Origin: Maribellus comscasis
GTDB lineage: Bacteria > Bacteroidota > Bacteroidia > Bacteroidales > Prolixibacteraceae
DNA: 64,000 nucleotides
Direction of reading: 5' to 3'
Assembly: GCF_009762775.1 (NCBI RefSeq)
Contig: NZ_CP046401.1
Coordinates: forward strand, 992,001-1,056,000
Positions 26,901-35,688 of the stretch are shown here, piece after piece (position 1 is the first letter of the stretch; each line of letters starts with the position of its first letter). The notes under the pieces are model-generated. The model ran no database searches and had not been told where the DNA came from. It worked only from the letters and a program-made list of their open reading frames with translations. The position numbers and the translations under genes were made by a program.

Positions 26901-27497
26901 TTTCCCTTCACGTAAAATTACAAGTTCGTTCTGCGAACAATCAACAATAGTGGAAGGCACCAGCTCTCCGTATCCACCGTCAATTACAGCATCAACTATG
27001 TCTTTGTATTTTTCATAAATAAGTTCCGGATCGGTTGTGTATTCCAATATCTCATCCTCATCGTAAATCGAGGTTGAAACAATTGGATTGCCCAGTTCGC
27101 TTACTATTTCATGAATAATATTATTAGCGGGAACCCTGATTCCGACTGTCTTTTTCTTTCCCTTAAAATATTTTGGTACGTTGTTATTTGCTTCCAGAAT
27201 AAAGGTAAAAGGCCCCGGAAGATTTTTTTTCATCAATTTGAAAACAGTGTTTGAAATTGGTCTTGTGTAATCGGATAAATGACTCAGGTCACTGCAAATA
27301 AATGAAAAGTTAGCTTTTTCAATTTTAACTCCTTTTATCCGTGCTACCTTGTCAACTGCTTTATTGTTTGTAATGTCACACCCTAATCCGTACACCGTAT
27401 CTGTTGGATATATAATAATCCCTCCATCGCGCAAAATATCTACAATTTTTCGCACTTCCCTCGGATTTGGATTTTCATCATATAATTTTACAAACAT
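26883..27497 (-). CDS. L-threonylcarbamoyladenylate synthase (Sua5/YciO/YrdC family)
   Basis: 204 residues of the YrdC-type fold that makes threonylcarbamoyl-AMP for the tRNA t6A37 modification. YPTDTVYGLGCD near residue 31 and GIRVPANN are family motifs. There is no extra Sua5 C-terminal domain, so it is the YrdC/YciO length class; whether it is the t6A enzyme or the YciO paralogue cannot be decided from this gene alone. It is divergent from mnmD. Confidence 0.88.
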   Translation of the reverse strand: MFVKLYDENPNPREVRKIVDILRDGGIIIYPTDTVYGLGCDITNNKAVDKVARIKGVKIEKANFSFICSDLSHLSDYTRPISNTVFKLMKKNLPGPFTFILEANNNVPKYFKGKKKTVGIRVPANNIIHEIVSELGNPIVSTSIYDEDEILEYTTDPELIYEKYKDIVDAVIDGGYGELVPSTIVDCSQNELVILREGKGVLEF

Positions 27498-27558
27498 GCT
27501 TATTTAATTGAACTAAAAATATTGTGACCACACGAAACAATTCACTCAGCAGTTTTCC

Positions 27559-27566
27559 TAAATTTG
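27559..27566 (+). promoter_or_regulatory. Candidate -7 box for mnmD
   Basis: TAAATTTG followed by C is a perfect TAnnTTTG, 57 bases upstream of the mnmD ATG at 27624. Confidence 0.4.
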
Positions 27567-27623
27567 CGGCGTAAAAATAGTTTTTTTGAACGAATTCATG
27601 GCTAAATTCGTCTTTTAATAAAA

Positions 27624-28292
27624 ATGAAACACCAAATAATAGAAACGGCCGATGGCTCAAAAACCATATATATTCCGGGTATAGACGAACAGTACCATTC
27701 TGTAAATGGAGCACTTACAGAGTCGAATTATGTTTATATTGAAAAGGGCTACTCTTTTTGTAAAAAAGGATCTCCTGTGGTTTTTGAAGTTGGTTTTGGT
27801 ACCGGATTAAATTGTATTTTAACTGCTATTGAAGCAGAAAGGCAAAAAAAAGTAACCCATTATTACAGTATAGATAATTTTCCGTTGGACAAGCTTACTT
27901 TGGAGCAACTCGACCACAAATCCTTATTTTCAGAAAAAGAGAAAGCTATTTTCAAAAAAATACACGCCTGCGAGTGGGATAAATTAATCCCTGTGTCTGA
28001 ATATTTTTATCTGAATAAGATACAAACGGATATCCGTAAATTTAATGTGTCCCTACTTAAAAAATTTGATGTGGTTTATTTTGATGCATTTGGCCCCGAT
28101 AAGCAACCTGAAATGTGGACCCAACAAATATTTGATTCCATTTATCGCCAGTGTTCGGAAGAAGCCATTTTTGTAACCTACAGTGCAAAAGGCGAAATAA
28201 GGCGGAACTTAGCTCAAATTGGTTATGTAATGGAAAGGCTTCCCGGCCCGCCAGGGAAAAAACAAATGCTACGCGGAATAAAAAAAGATTAA
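27624..28292 (+). CDS. mnmD: tRNA 5-methylaminomethyl-2-thiouridine methyltransferase, MnmD type
   Basis: A 222-residue SAM-dependent methyltransferase equivalent to the N-terminal half of E. coli MnmC, which completes mnm5s2U at the wobble base. The SAM site is FEVGFGTGLNC near residue 52; VVYFDAFGPDKQPEMW and the final PGPPGKKQMLRG are typical of the group. The oxidase half of MnmC is absent, as in many bacteria. It precedes the FKBP genes, which have their own promoter-like box. Confidence 0.9.
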   Translation: MKHQIIETADGSKTIYIPGIDEQYHSVNGALTESNYVYIEKGYSFCKKGSPVVFEVGFGTGLNCILTAIEAERQKKVTHYYSIDNFPLDKLTLEQLDHKSLFSEKEKAIFKKIHACEWDKLIPVSEYFYLNKIQTDIRKFNVSLLKKFDVVYFDAFGPDKQPEMWTQQIFDSIYRQCSEEAIFVTYSAKGEIRRNLAQIGYVMERLPGPPGKKQMLRGIKKD

Positions 28293-28317
28293 AAGTTTAA
28301 TTGCCAAAAAATTACGT

Positions 28318-28325
28318 TATCTTCG
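28318..28325 (+). promoter_or_regulatory. Candidate -7 box for the FKBP pair
   Basis: TATCTTCG followed by C, a common variant of TAnnTTTG, lies 28 bases upstream of the ATG at 28354, with TTTA at 28296-28299 and an 18-base spacer. Confidence 0.4.
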
Positions 28326-28353
28326 CAACTCTTAAACAAAAAAAGGAATTTTA

Positions 28354-28965
28354 ATGACAGAAAAAAAGATTAAAGGAGAATTAGAACAGTTTAGTTATGC
28401 GTTAGGAATGAGTGTTGCCGGAAACCTGATCAATTCAGGGGTGACAACCATTAATCCGGAAATATTTTTAGAAGCTTTAAAAGATACTTTTTCGGGTGCT
28501 GAGCCCAAATTAACGGTTGAAGAAGCCAACCATGTTCTTGAAAATTTTATGGCTCAAACCGGCCAGGAACAAGGAAGTGAAAATCTTGAAAAAGGGAAGC
28601 AATTTTTGGCTGAAAACGCGAAAGAAAATGGGGTAACGGAACTGCCAAGCGGACTACAGTATAAAATTCTAAATGAAGGAGAAGGAAATATTCCAACCGC
28701 AAAAGACCAGGTAAAATGTCACTACCACGGAACACTTATTGACGGAACGGTTTTCGACAGTTCGGTTCAAAGAGGACAACCAGCTGTTTTCCCTGTTAAT
28801 GGAGTAATAAAAGGTTGGGTTGAAGCACTTCAACTGATGTCAACCGGTTCCAAATGGCGTCTTTTTATTCCTCCGTCGCTGGCATACGGAGAAAGAGGGG
28901 CTGGTGGGGCAATCGGTCCTAATGCTACCTTGATTTTTGATGTTGAACTATTGGAAATCGTTTAA
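28354..28965 (+). CDS. FKBP-type peptidyl-prolyl isomerase, cytosolic
   Basis: A 203-residue prolyl isomerase with an FKBP_N helical dimerisation region (about 1-95) and a catalytic FKBP domain (about 105-203; VKCHYHGTLIDGTVFDSS, VIKGWVEAL, IPPSLAYGERG). No signal peptide, so it is a cytosolic FklB-like form. The next gene, 13 bases on, is a homologous lipoprotein, which looks like a tandem duplication followed by relocalisation. Confidence 0.93.
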   Translation: MTEKKIKGELEQFSYALGMSVAGNLINSGVTTINPEIFLEALKDTFSGAEPKLTVEEANHVLENFMAQTGQEQGSENLEKGKQFLAENAKENGVTELPSGLQYKILNEGEGNIPTAKDQVKCHYHGTLIDGTVFDSSVQRGQPAVFPVNGVIKGWVEALQLMSTGSKWRLFIPPSLAYGERGAGGAIGPNATLIFDVELLEIV

Positions 28966-28978
28966 TTTAATGATAATC

Positions 28979-29683
28979 ATGAGAAACAAAATTATTTATC
29001 TTTTGGCAATCGTATTGGGAATTGCCGGAACATCATGTCAGCAAAACGGGGCTGTACAAAATGCGAAACTGGAAACCTCGGCAGATTCAGCAAGCTACGC
29101 TATTGGCTTTTTGGTTGGAGCAAACAATAAACAACAACTTGAATCAGCACCGGGTGGCGATGAAATGAATATTGAAACAATGGCTACAGCCTTTCGTACA
29201 GCTTCTCTTGGTGAAGAAGGAGTGATAACTGAAGAAGAGGCAAACGAAATTGTTCGTAAGTTTTTCACATCAGCCGGGGAGAAAGAAGCTCAGTCAAACC
29301 TGGAAGAAGGAAATGCATTTCTGGAACAAAATAAATCACGCGAAGGTGTCCAGGTAACTGAAAGTGGACTCCAGTATGAAGTTTTAACAGAAGGAACAGG
29401 AGACAAACCAGCTGCAGAAGATCAGGTACGTGTTCATTATCATGGAACACTAATCGACGGAACTGTTTTTGACAGCTCTGTTGAAGATGGAGAGCCTGCT
29501 GTTTTCAGAGTAAACCAGGTAATTCCGGGATGGACTGAAGCCCTTCAGTTAATGCCTGTTGGCTCAAAATGGAAAATTTATCTCCCTGCCAACCTTGCAT
29601 ACGGAGAACGTAGTGCAGGTGCTGACATCGGTCCAAATTCAGCATTAATTTTCGAAGTGGAATTACTTGAAATAGTAAAATAA
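28979..29683 (+). CDS. FKBP-type peptidyl-prolyl isomerase lipoprotein
   Basis: 234 residues from the ATG at 28979. The N-terminus MRNKIIYLLAIVLGIAGTSC is a lipoprotein signal with lipobox GTSC, so the protein is periplasm-facing or outer-membrane anchored, like Mip/FkpA. FKBP_N region about 30-125, catalytic domain about 135-234 (VHYHGTLIDGTVFDSS, VIPGWTEAL, LPANLAYGERS). An in-frame ATG at 28970 is an alternative start. Same operon as the cytosolic copy; a strong terminator follows. Confidence 0.93.
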   Translation: MRNKIIYLLAIVLGIAGTSCQQNGAVQNAKLETSADSASYAIGFLVGANNKQQLESAPGGDEMNIETMATAFRTASLGEEGVITEEEANEIVRKFFTSAGEKEAQSNLEEGNAFLEQNKSREGVQVTESGLQYEVLTEGTGDKPAAEDQVRVHYHGTLIDGTVFDSSVEDGEPAVFRVNQVIPGWTEALQLMPVGSKWKIYLPANLAYGERSAGADIGPNSALIFEVELLEIVK

Positions 29684-29708
29684 GAAACGTTAATTTCTTT
29701 TGAATAAA

Positions 29709-29748
29709 AACCCTTTGTAATATTTTTTTGCAAAGGGTTTCTTTTTTA
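29709..29748 (+). terminator. Strong terminator after the FKBP operon
   Basis: A long stem pairs AAACCCTTTG with CAAAGGGTTT, followed by C and a run of T, about 25 bases after the lipoprotein stop. Its 3' tail merges into the promoter-like sequence of the next gene. Confidence 0.85.
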
Positions 29749-29758
29749 TTTTCGCTTT

Positions 29759-30127
29759 ATGAGTTTACAGGTAAAAGGAAAAGTACAACAGATATTAAAA
29801 GCCGAATCGGGTGTAAGCCGCGCAGGCAAAGAGTGGAAAAAACAAGAGTTTGTAATTGAAACCGATGAACAATTCCCCAGAAAGGTTTGCTTCACACTTT
29901 TTAATGATAAAACTTCATTAATTGAAGGACTATCGACAGGTGAGGAAATTGAGGTTTCTTTTAATGTTGAATCGAGGGAATATAACGGTAGGTGGTTTCA
30001 CAACATTAATGCATGGAAAATTGAAAAACCGGCTTCTGAGAATTTACCGGAACCTCCGCCGGAATTCTCTGTTGGAGATATTCCACCGGAACCGGCAGAT
30101 GACGAAACAAATGATTTGCCTTTTTAA
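29759..30127 (+). CDS. DUF3127 domain protein
   Basis: A 122-residue small basic-to-acidic protein. DUF3127 covers about residues 1-92 (VKGKVQQILKAESGVSR, KKQEFVIETDEQFPRKVCF), a probable OB-like beta-barrel. The tail is a Pro/Glu/Asp-rich flexible segment ending NDLPF, similar to the acidic protein-binding tails of SSB-type proteins, which suggests a nucleic-acid role; that is inference. The ATG lies only about 10 bases after the preceding terminator, so the mRNA leader must be extremely short. Confidence 0.85.
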   Translation: MSLQVKGKVQQILKAESGVSRAGKEWKKQEFVIETDEQFPRKVCFTLFNDKTSLIEGLSTGEEIEVSFNVESREYNGRWFHNINAWKIEKPASENLPEPPPEFSVGDIPPEPADDETNDLPF

Positions 30128-30161
30128 AATATTGAGTTGATTGTACACGACCAATAATACG

Positions 30162-30197
30162 GCCATTTGCTTTTTCCAAACCAGCAAATGGCTTTTT
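30162..30197 (+). terminator. Terminator of the DUF3127 gene
   Basis: A 9-bp perfect stem GCCATTTGC (30162-30170) and GCAAATGGC (30184-30192) is followed by T5. The tail overlaps the stop codon of the convergent yaaA gene at 30196. Confidence 0.85.
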
Positions 30198-30969
30198 ACT
30201 CCTTATCCCGTGTGAAAACAGGGTTACCTGGTTTCGACAAATCAGGATTAAATAGGTACCCTTCGTAATCAAACACCTGCAGGTTTTCAGGTTCAGTAAT
30301 ATCGTTATCCAGAATAAAACGAGTCATGAATCCGCGGGCTTTCTTCGCAAAAAACGAAATCATTTTATACTGTCCGTTTTTTAAATCTTTAAATTCAGGA
30401 GTGATTATTTCCCCTTTAAATTTCTTCTTGTCAATACTTTTGAAATATTCGTTTGAAGCAAGATTTATTAAAAAATCAGTTCCGGATTCCGCAAGGGCTT
30501 CATTTATTTTTTTGGTAATAATTGGATTCCAAAAAGAGTACAAATCATTTGATTTGTAATATTTTAACTTTGTCCCCATCTCCAAACGATAAGCCTGAAT
30601 TAAATCCAATGGTTTTAGCACTCCATATAGTCCCGAAAGTATTCGCATCCTTTTTTGCGCCAATTCCAATTTTTCTTCAGCGAGTGTAGCAGCACTCAAT
30701 CCTTGATAAACATCGCCATTAAAAGCAAGTACCGCCTGTTTAGCATTTTCTGTATTAAACGGGAGATTCCAGTTTTGATACCGTTGATAATTCAGTTCAC
30801 CCAAATCTTTAGAAATATTCATTAATCTGGATAATTGCCCGGGGCTCATTTTTTTTAGCTTTCCGATTAATTTCTCAGATTGCTCCAAAAGATCGGGGAT
30901 GCTATAACTCGTGACAGTGGCAGGTGTTTCAAAATCTAGTGATTTTGCCGGTGATACAACTATTAACAT
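30196..30969 (-). CDS. yaaA: Peroxide stress protein YaaA (UPF0246)
   Basis: 257 residues starting MLIVVSPAKSLDFETPA, the conserved family opening. YaaA limits free iron and DNA damage under H2O2 stress in E. coli. SGLYGVLKPLDLIQAYRLEMG and the C-terminal FFAKKARGFMTRFIL are family blocks. Monocistronic, with a perfect -7 box upstream. Confidence 0.96.
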   Translation of the reverse strand: MLIVVSPAKSLDFETPATVTSYSIPDLLEQSEKLIGKLKKMSPGQLSRLMNISKDLGELNYQRYQNWNLPFNTENAKQAVLAFNGDVYQGLSAATLAEEKLELAQKRMRILSGLYGVLKPLDLIQAYRLEMGTKLKYYKSNDLYSFWNPIITKKINEALAESGTDFLINLASNEYFKSIDKKKFKGEIITPEFKDLKNGQYKMISFFAKKARGFMTRFILDNDITEPENLQVFDYEGYLFNPDLSKPGNPVFTRDKE

Positions 30970-30997
30970 GACTTTTTCTGACTTTTTTTATGTTTAT

Positions 30998-31005
30998 CAA
31001 AAATA
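30998..31005 (-). promoter_or_regulatory. Candidate -7 box for yaaA
   Basis: The minus strand reads TATTTTTG, a perfect match, 28 bases upstream of the yaaA ATG. Confidence 0.45.
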
Positions 31006-31085
31006 ACAGAAAAAGTGTAAATTAGTTTATCAAAACAGTTACAAACCAAACAAAATATAATGACACAACTATCCTTAAAAACGAA

Positions 31086-31520
31086 TCAAATCTCAACAGG
31101 ATAAAACTTAGAAATTATTTCCTCCAGTTTTCCCAAGGTAAGAGGCTTATAGATATAAGCGGGAAGTTCATATTTTTCGAGTGCCGTATTTACATCATCA
31201 TCGTTGTTACTCGATGTCAGCATGGCAATTACGATGTCGGCTTTCTGGCTACTATCAAGTTTGTTATATTCTTCTATAAACTCCCAGCCATTCATCCTCG
31301 GCATGTTAATGTCAAGAAATATTAACCCGGGTTTTGGAAATCCATTGTTACTACTGTACTTTCCGGTAGATGTAAGATACTCCAGGGCAATTTCTCCATT
31401 TAAGGCTACCTCTATATGAACATCGATCCCGCTTTTTTTTATAAGCACCTTATTCAAATAATTTGTAACCTCATCATCATCAACCAATAATATACAATTC
31501 AATCCTTTAAACTTTTTCAT
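31086..31520 (-). CDS. Single-domain response regulator (CheY-like)
   Basis: A 144-residue receiver domain without output. Acidic residues Asp14-Asp16, phospho-acceptor Asp70 in FLDINMPRMNGW, switch Thr in MLTSS and Lys in YIYKPL. It resembles the Rcp1/hybrid-partner type that pairs with PAS kinases. It starts 5 bases after the PAS kinase stop, so the two form an operon and a likely cognate pair. Confidence 0.92.
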   Translation of the reverse strand: MKKFKGLNCILLVDDDEVTNYLNKVLIKKSGIDVHIEVALNGEIALEYLTSTGKYSSNNGFPKPGLIFLDINMPRMNGWEFIEEYNKLDSSQKADIVIAMLTSSNNDDDVNTALEKYELPAYIYKPLTLGKLEEIISKFYPVEI

Positions 31521-31525
31521 TTTTA

Positions 31526-32980
31526 CTACTTTAAGGGGATGAAAAAATAAAATGTACTACCTTTTTCGGGTTCGGATTCTACCCAAATTTTACCATCATG
31601 TAATTCTACAATCTTCCGGCAGTGTGCTAATCCGACTCCGATACCTTCATATTCATTGCGCCCATGCAATCGTTGAAATATGACGAAAATTCTTTCCTGT
31701 TGATTTTTCGGGATACCAATACCATTATCGCGAACGACAAACTCCCATCCATTTTCAACTTTTTGTGCCGATATTTCAATCTTTGGTTTTCTATCTTTTG
31801 AACGATATTTTATCGCGTTACTAATCAGGTTTTGGAACAATGAATGTACTTCAACCTCAAGTGCAGCTATTACAGGAAGTCGTTTTACATTGATTTCAGC
31901 TCCCGAATTTTTCACCAGCAATTCAAGATCATTAACAACAATTGCCACAATCTCATTAAAATCGACTATTCCAAATTCAGAGTTCTTTCCAAGCCTTGCA
32001 TAGTCGAGCAATCCTTTAACAAGATCTTTCATACGGGAGGAAGACTTAGCTATAAAGTCCATTCGCTTTAACATTTCAGCGTCCATCTTTCCGGCATCTT
32101 CTTCCAGTAACAAGCCAATTAAACTCGTAATTGAATTCAATGGCTCCCTTAAATCATGTGAGGCTATAAAAGAAAATTGTTCCAATTCCTTATTTTTTGC
32201 TTCAATTCTTTTTGTATACAATCGTATGGCCTCTTCGTTCTTTTTCCGCTCGGTTATATCGATTATCGAAGCCAAAACAAACTGAGACTCGTTTTTTTCC
32301 AGTGGATTCAAACCTATTTCAATAGGAATCTCAGTTCCGTCTTTCCGAAGACCAAATAAGTCTCTTCCAACTCCCATTGGCCGGGCCTGAGGTTTTGCAT
32401 AAAATTTATCGCGAAGCTGAGGATGATACTGTTTTAATTTTCCGGGAACCAGTAGTTCCACTTTTTGTCCAACTAATTCATCTCTTTCATATCCAAAAAG
32501 AATTTCGGTTTGCTTGTTAACCATAACAATTGTACCTGAATAATCGGCTAAAATCATAGCATTTGGAGCCGATTCCACTACCAGACGAAATTGTTCGTTC
32601 GCTTTTTTTCTTTCTGTGATATCTATTATTGCCGCTAAAACAAGCGTTCCTTCAACTGTAACGATAGGATTTAAGCCTATCTCTACAGGAAATTCAACAT
32701 TATCTTTTTTTAAGGCGTACAAATCTCTGTTCTCTCCCATTTGCCTTGTAACCGGATTAGTAAAATAGTCTTTTAGCAAATCAGGGTGGTGTGAACGATA
32801 TTTTTGAGGCAACAGAATACTAAGATCCCGGCCTATTAGTTCATTTTTATTATATAAAAATAATTTTTCTGCATAACTGTTTAAATACGCTATTTTTCCA
32901 TAACTGTTGACCAATACAAGCGAAATTGGAGAAGCTTCAACCATTAGCTGGAAGCTTAATTCTTTATGTTTTACATTCAA
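31526..32980 (-). CDS. Cytosolic PAS-PAS sensor histidine kinase
   Basis: A 484-residue kinase without membrane segments. Two PAS domains with PAC motifs occupy about 8-125 and about 128-245 and are internal duplicates, sharing GRDL(Y/F)(A/G)L, FPVEIGLNP or IPIEIGLNP, and IIDITERKK. A short coiled coil leads to HisKA with His275 in FIASHDLREPL, then HATPase_c (DNGIGIPKNQQERIF, GIGVGLAHCRKIV). It resembles phytochrome-type C-terminal modules that signal to a CheY-like partner, which is the next gene. A good -33/-7 promoter precedes it. Confidence 0.93.
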   Translation of the reverse strand: MNVKHKELSFQLMVEASPISLVLVNSYGKIAYLNSYAEKLFLYNKNELIGRDLSILLPQKYRSHHPDLLKDYFTNPVTRQMGENRDLYALKKDNVEFPVEIGLNPIVTVEGTLVLAAIIDITERKKANEQFRLVVESAPNAMILADYSGTIVMVNKQTEILFGYERDELVGQKVELLVPGKLKQYHPQLRDKFYAKPQARPMGVGRDLFGLRKDGTEIPIEIGLNPLEKNESQFVLASIIDITERKKNEEAIRLYTKRIEAKNKELEQFSFIASHDLREPLNSITSLIGLLLEEDAGKMDAEMLKRMDFIAKSSSRMKDLVKGLLDYARLGKNSEFGIVDFNEIVAIVVNDLELLVKNSGAEINVKRLPVIAALEVEVHSLFQNLISNAIKYRSKDRKPKIEISAQKVENGWEFVVRDNGIGIPKNQQERIFVIFQRLHGRNEYEGIGVGLAHCRKIVELHDGKIWVESEPEKGSTFYFFIPLK

Positions 32981-32999
32981 GGTGTTTGTAATTTGGCAA

Positions 33000-33030
33000 T
33001 AAAGATAGAAATGTCTTTTATTTTTTCAAA
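33000..33030 (-). promoter_or_regulatory. Promoter of the PAS kinase operon
   Basis: On the minus strand TTTG (33030-33027), a 19-base spacer and TATCTTTA (33007-33000) fit the Bacteroidota consensus with one mismatch, 20 bases upstream of the ATG. Confidence 0.6.
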
Positions 33031-33187
33031 CCTTTATTTTATAAAAAATATCACATTCAGAGAAAAGACGGATAATCTACAACCATACTCCGTATTGTTG
33101 AAATAAAAATAACAATAAGTATATCGTTTTTAAAATGGAGATAATCAAATTTCGGGAGCCTGAAATTTCTATTTGTCTTCTCAAAAT

Positions 33188-35551
33188 CTACATACTTTGC
33201 TGAATAGATGCTATCGCCTGCCGAATTCCGGCTTTGTCCTGATCTGAGACACCTTCTGTTTTTAAAGTTTTCTCATACAGTTTGATTGCATCCTGTTTTT
33301 TGCCATCGCGCAGATAAATCTCAGCAAGAAAACTCACAGCTGTATAGTAAAGGGGATTTTTATCGAGCAATGTTTTTAATGTAGTAACGGCCTGCTTTTT
33401 ATTATTATTTTCCATCTGATAATAAGCCAAAGTATAAGCATACTTGGGCTCATCGGGTCGCGCATCAGCAGCGATTTTCGCGTATTGAAGAGCAGCATTC
33501 AAATCACGCGGTGCAGTTATAACACTTAGGTTGTATGCGGCAACTGCTTGCTCAGGATTTACCTTAAGTGCATTTTTTAATGCTTTTTCTGCTTCACCCA
33601 TTTTGCCTTTTTCAGCTAGTAAAAGTCCAAGATTCAGGTTAGCTGCCTCATTCTCCGGATCCACCTCAACGGCTTTTTTCAAATTCTCCTCAGCCTTTTC
33701 GGTATTACCAACGTATGAATACAATACACTGCTATTGATTAGAGGCATCATCGATTCAGGATATAACCGGGCAGCTGTTTCGTAGGAGTTGAGCGCCTCA
33801 TCAACATTTCCCTTGTTTTGATAATAAATTCCAAGGTTGTAGTGATTGCTCCAATTGTCCAACCGCGAAGTCATTGATGTTACATATTCCTTTTCAGTTT
33901 TTTGAACTATCGACAACTCTTCTGCAGTAAAACTATTTTCAGGAAATGTTAATATGGCATTTACAGCCTGAATACGCACTAATCGAATTTCATCTTCGCA
34001 TGCTTTTAGCAATGCGTCTTTTACTTTCGCTGTTTGAATTCCTCCCAAACCACCAGCTGCTGATGACCGAACCAACTCTGATTTGTTATTAAGAGCTTCC
34101 AGCAATATGTTTATTTTTGAGTCGAGCGTACAATTCGCAAGCAAACGAATTAAAGAATTGGCAACCACCTCATTGGTCTCTGAATCAGCAATGTATTTAT
34201 ACATTTTATCTACGTTGGTCCAGTCGTTGTCCCGGGCTTCTTTAATTAGCTGTGCCCATTTTAATGTTTCTTCCTGGTAATTACCGTTAGGGCGAGCTTT
34301 AACAATTTTATTCGCCCATTCGGGTGACTTATCAGTGTGGCACTGATTACACGCGTTTGGTGAACCAAACTGAATTGTTGCCTCCGGCATCGGTGGTCGA
34401 AATGAATGGTCGCTACGAAGAAAACGCCCAACAAATTGTCTTTTGGGCATGTGACAACTCAAACAAGTAAGCCCGTCTTCCTTTTTATGCCCTGTATGCG
34501 CCTGAATATTTTCAGCTTTATCAGTATGACATTGTAAACATGAGTTGTCAGGATTATCCTTGTTCCTGTCCCGACCGCTTGATGTATGGCATGTCACACA
34601 ATTCAAATCGCTTCCTTCTAAACAAGGATTCATCTTCCATCCGGTCAGGGTATAATTTTCGCCAAGTGAACGACCGTCGGGATAAAAATCAAGATCTTCG
34701 AGTGTTGTAAGATTATAATTGTCAAAATATTTATCACCAGGCATATAGCTTGGCGTTATCGGGTTCATTTTTGAATGACAGGTCGCACAGGCATCTGTAT
34801 TCTGCTCGGGGGTAAAAGTACTGGTAACAATTAAACCAATGTCTTTTGCCTCTTCTCCTTCTTTTAAATTTTTAAAAATGCGAATATGTTCACCTCCCGG
34901 CCCATGACAAGTTTCACAGTTTATACCTGCTTCTCGCCAGGTAGTGTGATAGGTTTCGGTTGACAAATCAAAATTGCTACTCAATTGGCTGATATGACAA
35001 CTGTAACACCCCGTATTAAAAGCGTACATGGCATCCTTCCACGGCAAAGCCTCGTCTTCCGGGTATTCATCGCCAAAATGACGAACGCCGGATTCGGGGT
35101 AATTAAACCATGTTTTACCGTTCGCGTCATAAGCCAAAGGTATATTCTGTAGTTTACCCTTTTCAAATGGCGTTAAAAAACAGTAGACATTGTGACCTCC
35201 CATGGCCCACAAAACTTCATAAGTTTTAATTAACTTATCTCCATCTTTTTCATACAGCATCATTGTTGAATCCCGAAATTCGACGGTAAACATATGACCT
35301 TCCACTTCGATAGGCTGACTGTCGGGCAACCGATGTTTTGCAATAAAACCTGAATTAACCGGCATCATTGCCTGACCGTGATAGGAAGGCTGCCAGAGTT
35401 TATAAAACTTGTCGTGACATTCGATACAGCTTTCCGAACCTGAATATTCGCCAGCAACTTGAGAACTGTTCCGCTGTGTGCATGAATATGTAAAAATTAC
35501 CAATACGGTAGCAACAATTAGATTTATCCCTCTTCCCAACATATCATTCAA
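33188..35551 (-). CDS. Octaheme c-type cytochrome lipoprotein with HEAT-like and TPR repeats
   Basis: A 787-residue exported protein. The N-terminal signal ends in a lipobox FTYSC (about residue 24). Residues about 40-420 contain eight CxxCH heme-binding motifs (CIECH, CYSCH, CETCH, CATCH, CVTCH, CLQCH, CLSCH, CNQCH) and extra His residues for axial ligands, with GPGGEH after the third as in cytochrome c554-type proteins. Residues about 440-550 look like HEAT repeats, and about 560-787 are TPR repeats (LDNWSNHYNLGIYYQNKGN onward). It probably moves electrons in the periplasm while the repeats bind a partner. No oxidoreductase or cytochrome maturation genes adjoin it. Confidence 0.9.
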   Translation of the reverse strand: MNDMLGRGINLIVATVLVIFTYSCTQRNSSQVAGEYSGSESCIECHDKFYKLWQPSYHGQAMMPVNSGFIAKHRLPDSQPIEVEGHMFTVEFRDSTMMLYEKDGDKLIKTYEVLWAMGGHNVYCFLTPFEKGKLQNIPLAYDANGKTWFNYPESGVRHFGDEYPEDEALPWKDAMYAFNTGCYSCHISQLSSNFDLSTETYHTTWREAGINCETCHGPGGEHIRIFKNLKEGEEAKDIGLIVTSTFTPEQNTDACATCHSKMNPITPSYMPGDKYFDNYNLTTLEDLDFYPDGRSLGENYTLTGWKMNPCLEGSDLNCVTCHTSSGRDRNKDNPDNSCLQCHTDKAENIQAHTGHKKEDGLTCLSCHMPKRQFVGRFLRSDHSFRPPMPEATIQFGSPNACNQCHTDKSPEWANKIVKARPNGNYQEETLKWAQLIKEARDNDWTNVDKMYKYIADSETNEVVANSLIRLLANCTLDSKINILLEALNNKSELVRSSAAGGLGGIQTAKVKDALLKACEDEIRLVRIQAVNAILTFPENSFTAEELSIVQKTEKEYVTSMTSRLDNWSNHYNLGIYYQNKGNVDEALNSYETAARLYPESMMPLINSSVLYSYVGNTEKAEENLKKAVEVDPENEAANLNLGLLLAEKGKMGEAEKALKNALKVNPEQAVAAYNLSVITAPRDLNAALQYAKIAADARPDEPKYAYTLAYYQMENNNKKQAVTTLKTLLDKNPLYYTAVSFLAEIYLRDGKKQDAIKLYEKTLKTEGVSDQDKAGIRQAIASIQQSM

Positions 35552-35633
35552 TTTATATATGCAAATATTAGTATTATTTAACTAAGAATGAATAAAATTT
35601 ATTTGTCTTTTTAAATTAACAGAAAATTTCAAG

Positions 35634-35665
35634 TTTGATTGTTATTAATGGATGAACTATATTTA
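35634..35665 (+). promoter_or_regulatory. Promoter of the gene at 35689
   Basis: TTTG (35634-35637), a 20-base spacer, then TATATTTA (35658-35665), one mismatch to the -7 consensus, 23 bases before the ATG. Confidence 0.6.
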
Positions 35666-35688
35666 TCGATAATTACAAATTAATATTT

